64,000 nt of DNA from Paenibacillus sp. HWE-109 (GCF_022163125.1 NZ_CP091881.1:1240001-1304000), one strand, 5' to 3'; shown: positions 36,106 to 45,314, counted from the first letter of the stretch. The notes: generated by a model from the sequence alone, not told the origin. Made by a program: numbers and translations.

Positions 36106-36427
36106 ATCCAGCTAATATATAACCGTTCTCACTGTCGGCATTGAATAGAAACTGATAATCACCAGCATCACGACGTAAATTGTTGGTAGATTTGGTTAAT
36201 ATTTTTAAAAAACATGTTGTGAATCTTAAAGTAAAAGTCAACTGATTTATATATGATAGGTTTGTAAGCGCAACGCATTGCAGCATCCTATATGCATGTA
36301 TGGGTAACTCAGAATAAGGAGGTGTTACGGGATTCTTTTCATGGATCAAGAAGCTTAGACCCTAATCGTCAGATGAAGTTTCTTCAAAAGGTTGAAGACA
36401 TTCAAGAAGCGAAAGAGAGGAATAATA
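36106..36427 (+). other. Non-coding upstream region of the DUF5695-like gene with a weak cre-like motif
   Basis: No gene was recognised in these 322 bases. A TATGAT -10-like box lies at 36252-36257 without a good -35. Next to it, TTGTAAGCGCAACGC (36262-36276) matches eight of the ten fixed positions of the cre consensus. Promoter and CcpA site are both low-confidence suggestions. The leader to the start codon would be about 165 bases long. Confidence 0.25.
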
Positions 36428-39400
36428 ATGAAGCAAATACTTAGTAAGTGTTGGGGCAAGTTGTCAAGTTCGGAGAAAGTACAGATGTTCGCAGCTTCTG
36501 CTTTTACAGCAGCAGCGATGATGTTGGTGCCGCAGATAGCCGCAGCCAATACGATTACGAATAGTAATTTCACTGTGCAGACAGGTACGAATGGGGAGAT
36601 TACTTCTCTGCAAATTGGCGGTGATACGTATCCAACGAATTATGTCATGAATGCCACGAATGCGCCTAATCAGAATACAGCCGACCATCAATGGGTTGGG
36701 GAGCTTATGTTTACTTACAAGCTTGGTTCCGGCTCATGGTTGCAAGCGCTTACAAGTAAGTCTTCGGATGCTAGAACCGTTACCCAATCCGGTAATACGG
36801 TTAATATTACGTATCAGAATTCTGCTAACAGTACAGGAATTAAAAATTTTAAAGTTGATGAATCCTATTCGCTTGTCAGTGATTATTTAAAATGGCAAAT
36901 TACCGTTACTAATACGAGCACTCAGACGTTAGAAATCGGTGATTTCGGTCTTCCACTTCCATTCAATGAGTTTTTTACTGGAGGTAACAATGAAGAAATA
37001 TATGAAACACGTACCATTTCTCACGCATTTATTGGGAATAATAGCTCCTATCTCGTGGCTCAGCGCCCAAGTGGCATAGGACCTTCCTTGCTCATGGTGC
37101 CTGACACGACGACTGGCGCAGGATTGGAGTATCAAGACAACTGGCGGGTTGAGGAACACCCAGGCAGTATGTGGGCTGCAGATCAGGGTGGGTATGCCAA
37201 GGGACTAAATGTCTACTATATCCATTCTAATGTTATTAAAAGCAATGGTCGCGGATACTTGCCTAGCACAAGCTTGGTGCTAGCGCCAGGCGCAAGTAAA
37301 ACATATGCTTTCAAATTCTTCAAAGCAGCCGATGAGTATGCAGTTCAAGACAGACTATACAGCGAAGGCATGATTGATTTCAATGTCGTGCCAGGTATGA
37401 TCGTGCCTACCAACCAAACAGCTAAATTTGATTTGCATACTTCGAAAGCGATTACATCGGTGAGTGCGCAATATCCAACGGAAACAACGATTACTTCGTT
37501 AGGAACGACGGGGACAGATCATAAGCTTTATCAAATGACGATGAGCCATCTGGGACAGAACAATGTTACGGTCACCTATGGAAGCGGGGAAAAAACGGTT
37601 CTTCAGTTCTATGCCATTGAGCCGATTGATACGGCTTTGCAGCGTCATGCTACATTCATGGTGAACAATCAACAATGGAATGTGCCTGGCGACATCCGGG
37701 ATAAAGTGTTTGATGACTGGATGATGCAAACAAAAGCCAAGCGGAATAATTTTGCAGGATATTGGGGCTGGGGCGATGATTGGGGACTCACACACGGTCA
37801 ATTCCTTGCCGAGAAAAATACAATTACTCCTGTAGCTTCCGAAGTAACGGCAGTTGATAATTATTTGGAAACGGCGGTATGGACGAATCTGATGAAAGGA
37901 CATCAAACCGACTATCTTGTGCCGGACTTTCTGATGGCTCAGCCGAATACAACGCCAACCTATCGTGGTTACGCGTATCCCCATATTTACAATACGTATT
38001 TCAGCATGTACAAAATTGCTAAGCTATATCCGAATCTTGTTACGTACAAAAACCCGAAAAATACTTATTTGCTGCGCGCTTATAATATTTTTAAAGCTTT
38101 GTACGACGGTCCCGTCGCCTATAACTGGAATACGGGGTTAATGGGAGAAATGACGACGCCGGATATTATCAAGGCGCTGCAGGAGGAAGGCTACACGACA
38201 CAAGCAAATGATATAATTAGTAAAATGGCTACAAAATACAGTAATTTCTCAGCGAATGCCTATCCATACGGATCTGAATACAGCTACGATAATACAGGTG
38301 AGGAATCCGTCTACATGTTAGCTAAAATGAATAACAACAATACAATTAAAGGCAAGATTAATGATAAAACAAGAGCATCAAGAGGACACATGCCTATATG
38401 GTATTATTATGCAGATCCTGTCACGATAACAGGAGACAACTGGTGGAACTTCCAGTACAGCACTTCACTGGCAGGCTATGCGATGGATGACTGGATTCGT
38501 ACGAACTCTACGAAACCAGAGTTGGAACAACGATTATCCTATGCAGCTAAGATCGCTAATGTCAGTGCCGTAAACTCGGGTCAAATTAGCAGCGACCCGG
38601 CCAATATCGGTGCAGTATCTTGGACTTACCAAGCAAACAAAGGTAATTATGGTGCGTTAGGTCTCGATGGCGGTCCATTATTTAATGGCTGGCGCGGGAT
38701 GAGCGGGGAAGCCGATCTAGGGCTCTTTGGCGCTTTGAAAGTGTTGAGTGCTGATATTGCAGTTGACCCAGTCTTTGGCTTATACGGATATGGCGCAGAT
38801 GTCACATTGAACAGCGGTAAATATACGATTACACCGAAAGATGGTCTATATAAACGTCTGAATTTAATTACCGAGAAGTTCTCGATGGAACTGGAAAGGG
38901 ATCAATACACAGCTGCTGCGGTAGCAACTGCCAAGAATGATGTGAACTTTACATTGAAAAATACGACGACCTCGGCTGCTCATGTTACCAAAGTAACGTT
39001 TACGGGTCTGGCAGCAGGCACCTATAATGTGCTGCTGAATAATGCACAAGCAGGTACTGTAACTGCGACTGCCGGGTCAAAAACGGTTGTAAGTTTCAAC
39101 ATTGGAACTAATGCGACCTATGACGTGAAGCTGCAAGCAGGCACTTCATCGGGACCGCAGGATATTTCTTCTCTAGGGACAGCGACAACATCTTTCGTTT
39201 CTTCTTGGGAAAGTCTGGCTGGTCTGAACGACGGCTACACGCCAACAAGTTCAAATGATAGAGGACACTCTGTCTATGGAAATTGGGATAATCCGGGAAC
39301 AACGCAATGGGTGCAATATGATTTCGCAACAGCGAAGACATTGTCGAGCTCAGCAATCTATTGGTTTGACGACGATCAGGGCATTGATCTTCCGGCTTCT

Positions 39401-39589
39401 TATGCGCTGCAATATTGGAACGGAACAGCATGGGTCACTGTAGGGAATCCGTCAGGCTTAGGTGTTGTTGCCAATCAATATAATACGACAACCTTTACAC
39501 CGGTTTCTACGACCAAAATCCGTGTGAATATTACAGCGAAGTCAACGACTTCAACAGGGATTGAATCGTGGAAAGTTTTTGGAACATAA
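36428..39589 (+). CDS. Large secreted DUF5695-like protein with C-terminal discoidin/CBM-like module
   Basis: A 1053-residue exported protein; the signal peptide ends near PQIAAAN. Residues about 45-900 resemble the DUF5695 family, a large domain found in secreted Paenibacillus proteins: a beta-rich first third (FTVQTGTNGEITSLQIGG) and a helical region with many aromatic residues (WGWGDDWGLTHGQF, GLMGEMTTPDI, GDNWWNFQYSTSLAGYA), suggesting an alpha/alpha-barrel glycosidase-like fold. Residues 911-1053 form a discoidin-like carbohydrate-binding module (WVQYDFATAKTLSSSAIYWF). The ATG at 36428 has AGAGAGGA seven bases upstream, better than the TTG at 36392. Catalytic activity is unproven; the setting suggests polysaccharide degradation. 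Confidence 0.82.
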   Translation: MKQILSKCWGKLSSSEKVQMFAASAFTAAAMMLVPQIAAANTITNSNFTVQTGTNGEITSLQIGGDTYPTNYVMNATNAPNQNTADHQWVGELMFTYKLGSGSWLQALTSKSSDARTVTQSGNTVNITYQNSANSTGIKNFKVDESYSLVSDYLKWQITVTNTSTQTLEIGDFGLPLPFNEFFTGGNNEEIYETRTISHAFIGNNSSYLVAQRPSGIGPSLLMVPDTTTGAGLEYQDNWRVEEHPGSMWAADQGGYAKGLNVYYIHSNVIKSNGRGYLPSTSLVLAPGASKTYAFKFFKAADEYAVQDRLYSEGMIDFNVVPGMIVPTNQTAKFDLHTSKAITSVSAQYPTETTITSLGTTGTDHKLYQMTMSHLGQNNVTVTYGSGEKTVLQFYAIEPIDTALQRHATFMVNNQQWNVPGDIRDKVFDDWMMQTKAKRNNFAGYWGWGDDWGLTHGQFLAEKNTITPVASEVTAVDNYLETAVWTNLMKGHQTDYLVPDFLMAQPNTTPTYRGYAYPHIYNTYFSMYKIAKLYPNLVTYKNPKNTYLLRAYNIFKALYDGPVAYNWNTGLMGEMTTPDIIKALQEEGYTTQANDIISKMATKYSNFSANAYPYGSEYSYDNTGEESVYMLAKMNNNNTIKGKINDKTRASRGHMPIWYYYADPVTITGDNWWNFQYSTSLAGYAMDDWIRTNSTKPELEQRLSYAAKIANVSAVNSGQISSDPANIGAVSWTYQANKGNYGALGLDGGPLFNGWRGMSGEADLGLFGALKVLSADIAVDPVFGLYGYGADVTLNSGKYTITPKDGLYKRLNLITEKFSMELERDQYTAAAVATAKNDVNFTLKNTTTSAAHVTKVTFTGLAAGTYNVLLNNAQAGTVTATAGSKTVVSFNIGTNATYDVKLQAGTSSGPQDISSLGTATTSFVSSWESLAGLNDGYTPTSSNDRGHSVYGNWDNPGTTQWVQYDFATAKTLSSSAIYWFDDDQGIDLPASYALQYWNGTAWVTVGNPSGLGVVANQYNTTTFTPVSTTKIRVNITAKSTTSTGIESWKVFGT

Positions 39590-39683
39590 AATACAATACG
39601 TTCATTAGCGGGATGGCTAAAGACGGGAAACATTGTAACCCCATAGGTTAAAGTAAGAAATTCCTAGTCATTGTAATGTTAAC

Positions 39684-39723
39684 AAAGATCCTATGGCCTG
39701 CAAGTGCAGGCTATAGGATCTTT
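39684..39723. terminator. Long near-perfect stem-loop between convergent genes (likely bidirectional terminator)
   Basis: AAAGATCCTATGGCCTGCA and TGCAGGCTATAGGATCTTT pair over 19 positions, with one G-T pair, around a two-base loop. It lies between the plus-strand DUF5695-like gene and the minus-strand AraC gene and has AAA and TTT at its ends, so it can serve both strands. Confidence 0.7.
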
Positions 39724-39732
39724 GCAGCTTCA

Positions 39733-40623
39733 TTAAGAAAACCCAGTGAAGTTTTTTCGGAAATTTAGTGGTGAAATGCCTTCCTTATTCGAAAAACAAT
39801 AAGAAAAATAAGAGGCATGCTGGAAGCCGCTTTCTTCTGCTACTCTCGTCATCGACCAATTCGTTTGAATCAAAAACTTTTTGGATTGTTCAATCCGATA
39901 ATAGAGCAGGTAGTCATTGGGAGTCATGCCGAATACTTTTAACATACATTTAGCTATATAATTAGGATGATAATTAAGGTGTTCCTGCAGCATGGCATTA
40001 GAAATCTTTTTTGTGTAGTTTTGACGAATAAATAACTCAACTTTTTCAGCTAAATGAAAAGCAGTTACATCAGTTGTGGAAATTAATTCCCGATTTATGT
40101 GCTGCATAAACAGTTGGAAGGTATTTTGCTTTCTCCAATTGCGCTGTGAACGAGACTCCTGTTCTAATTCAAAAAAGTATTCTAAAATTTCTAATGCCTT
40201 GCTCGTAAGTTTTATATATTTTGGTATGAAGATAGAGTTAACCTCAGCATGATTTAGAAAAGCGCTTTTTTTGTGATTCTCAATTAAGGTTGCCTGATTT
40301 TCTAGGCAAGTGCTCATATCCATATATTCATCCCAAGCGCCGTGAGTATGGAAGTGGATCCAGATAATCTCGGTTTCTTTTTCACAAGGTATTGTTCCAT
40401 AGTGATTAAGATCGGGTCTCAGTATGATGGCTTCATGTTGCTTTACATGCCATTCATGGGCCCCTTCACCTATGAAGATGGCTCCTTGTTTCACAACAAT
40501 AAGATCAAATGTACCGATATTATTGCGATTTATATGACGTTCTCCAACTTGATAGAAAGCGCTTCCGCAATCAAGAAAATAAGGAATAGGTGGAGCTATG
40601 AAATGAAGAATCTGTGGTTTCAT
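39733..40623 (-). CDS. AraC-family transcriptional regulator with cupin-like sensor domain
   Basis: A 296-residue soluble regulator. The N-terminal part is an AraC-binding cupin (WHVKQHEAIILRPDLNHYG). The C-terminal HTH region reads HPNYIAKCMLKVFGMTPNDY and MTRVAEESGFQHASYFSY. GAGGT lies about six bases before the ATG. It is divergent from the carbon-nitrogen hydrolase/esterase pair starting at 40948 and is the natural candidate for its control; it is convergent with the DUF5695-like gene. Confidence 0.92.
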   Translation of the reverse strand: MKPQILHFIAPPIPYFLDCGSAFYQVGERHINRNNIGTFDLIVVKQGAIFIGEGAHEWHVKQHEAIILRPDLNHYGTIPCEKETEIIWIHFHTHGAWDEYMDMSTCLENQATLIENHKKSAFLNHAEVNSIFIPKYIKLTSKALEILEYFFELEQESRSQRNWRKQNTFQLFMQHINRELISTTDVTAFHLAEKVELFIRQNYTKKISNAMLQEHLNYHPNYIAKCMLKVFGMTPNDYLLYYRIEQSKKFLIQTNWSMTRVAEESGFQHASYFSYCFSNKEGISPLNFRKNFTGFS

Positions 40624-40947
40624 ATGGATACCTCAAAAGCTCGTATTTTAAAATAAATCATTCATTTGACTTATAAATATCATACTTGATTTTACCCTGG
40701 AAATAAAGATAATTCATGCGTATTGACAAGGAAATCAGTGGTTTAAAATGAGTCTTTAAAAAGAGGGATGTGTAGAGTGATATTTTTAAAAACTCAGGCA
40801 CCTCGGCTTCAGTTAAGATGGCCTTGCGATAATAAAAGAGTATAAGATATCGCTCATAACAATAACTTTACATGATTTCTGCCTATAATTTGTAATGCTA
40901 TACTCAAAATATAACTTGCAATGTCTTTGAAAGGAGGGGGAACAACG
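40624..40947. promoter_or_regulatory. Divergent control region between AraC regulator and CN-hydrolase genes
   Basis: This 324-base region is A/T-rich and holds no gene. An extended -10 element, TGCTATACT (40896-40904), with a weak -35 fits a plus-strand promoter for the hydrolase gene. AAAGGAGGGG at 40930-40939 is its ribosome binding site. Regulator operators could not be defined. Confidence 0.4.
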
Positions 40948-42198
40948 ATGGTTAATCGGATACAAACGTTCGATTCCAAGGATTGGATAAGCTGGTCCCC
41001 GCACGAGGCGCTCGCTCCGGAATTTCTGAAGGATGTATGGGGCGAAGAACCAGTATTAGTTATGCATGCAAACGGTACTCTGGAGAAATACGGAAAATGG
41101 ATGTGCAAAATTACCGGGATAACCGGTGGAAAGACATATGAAATCAATGTCCAATATCGGGGAACCGATATCGAGTTAAATTGTCTTAACTGCTATGTTT
41201 TGCTCACTTGGTCTGATCCTGAAGGCAAATTACTGACGAGAGACTATTTAGATCAATCTAGTGAGCTCGAAGACCTATGGGTGAATTTGCATAGAACAAT
41301 GATTGCGCCGGAAGGGGCGGTAGCTGTTGAGGTGGAACTTGCTTTCCGATGGTCAACGAGTGGTACGATCGTCTGGAGAAGGCCGTCTTTCATTGAGAAA
41401 CAGTCTGAAGGTTCTAGAAAGATAAGGGTAGCAACTACGCTAATCAACAAGTTTTCCGGCAATAGAAAGGACAATTTAGCTGCAATGGGGACAATTCTTG
41501 AGCAAGCTGGCGTGGAACGTGCAGATGTCGTATGCCTTAGCGAATGCGTATATGAGCAAGGTTGTGAAGGCAGGGGCTATGGACTCTTTGGTGAGTCGAT
41601 ATCTGGCACATTCATGCATTTTCTTTCGAACTATGCGAAAAAGTATCATTATTATATTATTACTAGCTTTTTCGAAATGGATGGTGAGGTCCTTTATAAT
41701 ACGGCGGTCTTGATAGATCGATCCGGCCAGGTAGCCGGGAAATACCGAAAAACGCATGTGCCTCTTGATGAAGCTGAGATGGGCGTTACGCCAGGACGCG
41801 AATATCCGGTATTTGATACCGATTTTGGAAGGATCGGTCTGATGATTTGTTGGGATTGTTATTTTCCCGAAGTCGCCAGAATTCTTACGTTGAAGGGTGC
41901 GGAAATAGTATTCGTTCCTACGCAGGGCAATGCTTTGATTCAGTCTCTTGCGCGAGCAATTGATAGCGGGGTTCACGTTGTGGTTGCAGGAATGTGGGGC
42001 GAGAATCCGAGCAGAATCATCGATCCGCAAGGCCAAATTATTGCGCAGATTTCCGAACAAACGCAAGGTATAGCGCTAACTGAAATCGACCTTAGTAAGT
42101 CTTATTACCAGCCATGGCTGTCTGTAGGGAATGCAAGCGGCGAAGCGCGCGTCTTGTTTAAGCAGGAGAGGCGCCCGAATACCTACGTTAATAGTTAA
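40948..42198 (+). CDS. Carbon-nitrogen hydrolase (nitrilase superfamily) with N-terminal jelly-roll-like domain
   Basis: A 416-residue protein without a signal peptide. Residues 1-140 look like a beta-sandwich similar to carbohydrate-binding modules (ISWSPHEALAPEF; ITGGKTYEINVQYRG; PEGAVAVEVELAF). Residues about 150-410 are a CN-hydrolase domain with a complete Glu-Lys-Cys triad: Glu199 in CLSECVYE, Lys268 in GKYRKTHVP, Cys301 in MICWDCYFPE. The family hydrolyses amides or nitriles. The ATG at 40948 follows AAAGGAGGGG; an earlier in-frame ATG at 40921 overlaps that site. The CE7 esterase gene follows after 28 bases, so both may act on the same substituted sugar. The substrate is unknown. Confidence 0.88.
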   Translation: MVNRIQTFDSKDWISWSPHEALAPEFLKDVWGEEPVLVMHANGTLEKYGKWMCKITGITGGKTYEINVQYRGTDIELNCLNCYVLLTWSDPEGKLLTRDYLDQSSELEDLWVNLHRTMIAPEGAVAVEVELAFRWSTSGTIVWRRPSFIEKQSEGSRKIRVATTLINKFSGNRKDNLAAMGTILEQAGVERADVVCLSECVYEQGCEGRGYGLFGESISGTFMHFLSNYAKKYHYYIITSFFEMDGEVLYNTAVLIDRSGQVAGKYRKTHVPLDEAEMGVTPGREYPVFDTDFGRIGLMICWDCYFPEVARILTLKGAEIVFVPTQGNALIQSLARAIDSGVHVVVAGMWGENPSRIIDPQGQIIAQISEQTQGIALTEIDLSKSYYQPWLSVGNASGEARVLFKQERRPNTYVNS

Positions 42199-42226
42199 AT
42201 CACCAATTCACAAAAGGAGTGTAGGG

Positions 42227-43195
42227 ATGAACGCAATAGAAACACGAATTCATGCGTTACATCAGTATGTACCAGAGTTAACGGCACCAACTGATTTGGA
42301 AGATTTTTGGGAGCAAATCGCTCTGGAAGCAGCAGAATCCATGGAATTTTCCGTTGAGCAAGTCACCTCTCCGTTCCTACAGGCCAAAGTTTACAAAGTT
42401 ATATTGGAGGGGGCAGCTAATACACGGATTCACGCTTGGTATATGCTGCCAATCTTCCATCAGCCTCATCCGCTTCCCTGTATCGTAACCTTTCACGGTT
42501 ACTCCGATTCCAAAGGTCAACCTGAGAATCATGCGGCTTGGCTGCTGATGGGGTACGCCGTATTCGCTATCGACATTCGGGGGCAAGGAGGGGAGACCGG
42601 CAACGGTTTGATGCAAGCTTACGGCATGACCAAAGGGTGGGTGACACAGGGGATACTTGAGCCTGAGAGCTCCTATTATCGAGCAGTAGCTATCGATTGC
42701 TTACGGGCTGTACGGTGTGCGTTGATAATGCCGGAGATAGACCCCGAGAGGGTGTTTGTTTTTGGCGGCAGCCAAGGAGGCGGTTTGGCACTGCTTGTAT
42801 CCGCCATAGAGCCTAATCTACGGGCAGTAATCGCACATGTACCGAATATGTGCCACATGGATCTGGCGATACTGCAATCCGTCAGTTCGGTTATCGAGGT
42901 GGCGGAATTCGTAACTCGCTTTCCGGACAGCCTTGATAAAGTGCTGCGGACGCTTAGTTATTTTGACATCATGAATTTGGCTCATCGTATTAAGCTGCCC
43001 GTGCATGTGACGGTCGGATTGAAGGACACGACTTGCTTGCCTGAGGCGATATTTGCCGCATATAATCGGATTGTATCAGTTAACAAAACGATTGAGGTTC
43101 ACCCATTCATGGGGCATGCGCTGCCACCGGGATTTCATGCTGCGGGACACGCCTTTTTTTCGCAGTTACATACGGGAAAAAATATTATCGCATGA
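42227..43195 (+). CDS. CE7 family acetyl xylan esterase / cephalosporin-C deacetylase
   Basis: A 322-residue alpha/beta hydrolase of carbohydrate esterase family 7, which removes acetyl groups from short xylo-oligosaccharides inside the cell. Family motifs are present: RGQGG in IDIRGQGGETG, nucleophile Ser182 in GGSQGG, Asp267 in GLKDTTCLP, and His297 in HPFMGHA. The usual HE pair after His is replaced by HA. AAAGGAG lies about seven bases before the ATG at 42227; earlier in-frame starts overlap the upstream gene and lack such a site. It probably shares an operon with the CN-hydrolase gene under the divergent AraC regulator. Confidence 0.93.
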   Translation: MNAIETRIHALHQYVPELTAPTDLEDFWEQIALEAAESMEFSVEQVTSPFLQAKVYKVILEGAANTRIHAWYMLPIFHQPHPLPCIVTFHGYSDSKGQPENHAAWLLMGYAVFAIDIRGQGGETGNGLMQAYGMTKGWVTQGILEPESSYYRAVAIDCLRAVRCALIMPEIDPERVFVFGGSQGGGLALLVSAIEPNLRAVIAHVPNMCHMDLAILQSVSSVIEVAEFVTRFPDSLDKVLRTLSYFDIMNLAHRIKLPVHVTVGLKDTTCLPEAIFAAYNRIVSVNKTIEVHPFMGHALPPGFHAAGHAFFSQLHTGKNIIA

Positions 43196-43258
43196 TGTAG
43201 GAATTCATCGATCTGCATCGTCTTTATAGTGAAGACATGAAAGAGAGGAGCAATAGCC

Positions 43259-43600
43259 ATGAAATACACACTGCTAATGTATGAATCAACGGAGGATTTC
43301 GCCAAACGAATCGATCCGATTCACAAGGAGGCATATGTCGCAAGCTGGACGCATTATGTCAAAGCGATGATTGAATCCGGCATTGTGGTAAGTACCGCAG
43401 GTCTCCAGTCCCCGGAGACTGGAACCACGCTCAGCCGTAAGGGCGGCGAATTGCGGGTTCAGGATGGCCCGATCACCGAAACCAAGGAGCAAATTGGTGG
43501 TTTGGCCATCATCGATGTGCCAGATTTAGACACCGCTTTGGAATGGGCGGCACGTTGTCCCGGCAGCTCGGTTGAAGTCCGCCTTAACTTGTATCAATGA
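43259..43600 (+). CDS. YCII-related (DGPF domain) protein
   Basis: A 113-residue cytosolic protein of the YCII/DGPF family, with YTLLMYES at the start, VQDGPITETKEQIGGLAIID in the centre, and the ALEWAARCPGSSVEVR end. AGAGAGGAG precedes the ATG. Its stop codon overlaps the start of the sigma factor gene (ATGA), so both are translationally coupled. DGPF proteins are the known genomic companions of ECF42 sigma factors; their biochemical role is not settled. Confidence 0.92.
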   Translation: MKYTLLMYESTEDFAKRIDPIHKEAYVASWTHYVKAMIESGIVVSTAGLQSPETGTTLSRKGGELRVQDGPITETKEQIGGLAIIDVPDLDTALEWAARCPGSSVEVRLNLYQ

Positions 43601-44823
43601 GCGCGATGCATGCTCACCACATGATTGAACAGACGGCCCGTGATTCCTACGGCCGTCTGGTTGCTTTTCTGGCTGTACGTTGGCGTGACCCGGCTGCAGC
43701 GGAGGATGCGCTTGCCGACGCTTTCTTGGCTGCGCTGGAAGCATGGCCTGTGACCGGAGTGCCGGATAATCCCGAGTCCTGGCTGCTTACTGTAGCGCAG
43801 CGTCGATTGATCGATGGTACCCGGCATGCCCGAGTCCATGCCGGTGCGGAGCAGACTTTGATCGCATTGGCGAAAAGTATGCAGCAATGGGCCGGACTCG
43901 AAGCTTCTTTTCCGGATGAACGGCTCAAGATGCTGTTTATTTGCGCCCATCCCGAAATTGATCCAGCCGTGCGTACACCGCTCATGCTCCAGTCCGTACT
44001 TGGTCTTGACGCAGCCCGCATTGCTTCTGCCTTCGTTGTTAAGCCTGCAACAATGGGGCAGCGCCTCACCCGCGCGAAAGCGAAACTGAAGAGCGGCGAC
44101 ATAATATTCGACTTGCCCGGAAAGGACGAATGGCCTGAGCGCCTTAATGCCGTTCTTGAAGCCGTCTATGCAGCCTATGGAAGCGGCTGGGATGGCATAA
44201 ACGGCGAAGATCCTCGTCGGCATAGTCTTGCCGAGGAAGCGATTTTCATGGGGAAGCTGATCGTGCAATTCATGCCAGAGGAACCAGAAGCGCTGGGATT
44301 GATGGCTTTTATGTTATATTGCGAAGCGCGCCGCCATTCCCGGCGCGATGAGGCAGGCGACTATGTACCCATATCCGAACAGGATCATTCACGTTGGTCT
44401 ATCGAGATGATTGAGGAAGCGGAACATCACCTTCGCTCTGCCGCTCAAGGGAATCGCATCGGACGGTTCCAGCTTGAAGCGGCGATTCAATCCGTGCATG
44501 TTCAGCGTGCCAGGACTAGCCGTACGGAATGGGAAGAGATTGCGCTGCTGTACGAGGGACTCGTGGGCATTGCTCCAACGATCGGTGCAATTGTCGGCCG
44601 CGCGGCAGCTGTTGGCGAAGCGCGCGGCGCCGACACCGGGATGGCGCTTTTGAATGAAATACCGGCAGAAGCGGTTAAGAGTTATCAGCCCTACTGGGCG
44701 CTGAGAGCCCATTTGTGCAAAAGGATGAATAGATTCGAAGAGGCTCGAGCCGCATATAGCCGGGCCATCGGACTGTGCATGGATCCCTCCATTCGAGCGT
44801 TTCTGGAGAAGCAACTGGTTTAA
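43597..44823 (+). CDS. ECF42-like RNA polymerase sigma factor with C-terminal extension
   Basis: A 408-residue sigma factor. Region 2 (RDSYGRLVAFLAVRWRDPAA) and region 4 (TPLMLQSVLGLDAARIASAF) lie in the first 180 residues. A long helical extension, TPR-like toward its end (KRMNRFEEARAAYSRAIGL), follows. This architecture and the coupled DGPF gene define the ECF42 group, in which the extension, rather than a membrane anti-sigma factor, is thought to control activity. Its start overlaps the preceding stop codon by four bases. The regulon is unknown; an autoregulated promoter upstream of 43259 is expected but was not identified. Confidence 0.92.
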   Translation: MSAMHAHHMIEQTARDSYGRLVAFLAVRWRDPAAAEDALADAFLAALEAWPVTGVPDNPESWLLTVAQRRLIDGTRHARVHAGAEQTLIALAKSMQQWAGLEASFPDERLKMLFICAHPEIDPAVRTPLMLQSVLGLDAARIASAFVVKPATMGQRLTRAKAKLKSGDIIFDLPGKDEWPERLNAVLEAVYAAYGSGWDGINGEDPRRHSLAEEAIFMGKLIVQFMPEEPEALGLMAFMLYCEARRHSRRDEAGDYVPISEQDHSRWSIEMIEEAEHHLRSAAQGNRIGRFQLEAAIQSVHVQRARTSRTEWEEIALLYEGLVGIAPTIGAIVGRAAAVGEARGADTGMALLNEIPAEAVKSYQPYWALRAHLCKRMNRFEEARAAYSRAIGLCMDPSIRAFLEKQLV

Positions 44824-44995
44824 CCTCTTGTCCAACATGGCCAGCTTCCGTGTCACTGTTTCGTATGTTTCAGGATATCCCCCGAAATCTGCTCCAGCAC
44901 CGATTGCTTGCCAATTGCAAAAAAGCTTCGAATTTTGCGTGAGAGGATTGGAGATGAGCTGGAGTCGATTGTAGTCTTCTTTATCAAAACTTGAT

Positions 44996-45025
44996 TAGAC
45001 AAGCGGATGGTTATGTTTATATAAT
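44996..45025 (+). promoter_or_regulatory. Sigma-A-type promoter of the small gene at 45066
   Basis: TAGACA (44996-45001) and TATAAT (45020-45025) are separated by 18 bases, giving 11 of 12 consensus matches. Transcription would begin about 33 bases before the start codon. Confidence 0.6.
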
Positions 45026-45065
45026 TTAATAAACATACATGTTAAGTTGGTGAAAATGATCTGTT

Positions 45066-45314
45066 ATGACTAGTAAATTTGAATTGAAGGATGCAACCGA
45101 AGAAGTGTTAAAAGCAGTAGATGACTTTAGGTGGAAACGCGAAGGGTTGAAAAATCCAGCAAAGATTACACTTAATTACAGAACGTACATGCGAGTAGCG
45201 GCATATGACCAAAACTCTGATCGGTTTGAAATAATCGTCCCAGATAAGGTGCGATTTATGGGCATTAATTTAGAGTGTGTACCAGATCAAAAGGAAAATG
45301 TGTTAGTAACTTGA
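45066..45314 (+). CDS. Small protein of unknown function (82 residues)
   Basis: No family was recognised. The product is charged and soluble, with a helical start (ATEEVLKAVDDFRWKR), a segment LNYRTYMRVAAYDQ resembling the short nucleoid- or phage-associated proteins that carry LTYDTYMRL-like motifs, and no membrane segment. The ribosome binding site is poor, but a good promoter lies upstream and a strong terminator downstream, which supports a real single-gene unit. Confidence 0.6.
   Translation: MTSKFELKDATEEVLKAVDDFRWKREGLKNPAKITLNYRTYMRVAAYDQNSDRFEIIVPDKVRFMGINLECVPDQKENVLVT

Noticed and set aside
41476..42066. 196-codon minus-strand frame opposite the carbon-nitrogen hydrolase
   Set aside because: The plus strand encodes the catalytic Glu, Lys and Cys motifs here, so the antisense frame is a shadow.
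43594..44268. 224-codon minus-strand frame opposite the ECF42-like sigma factor
   Set aside because: The sigma factor regions 2 and 4 on the plus strand are clear; the antisense frame shows no family features.
45066..45314. Small gene considered as phage-derived
   Set aside because: No other phage genes are nearby and the resemblance is too weak to support it.
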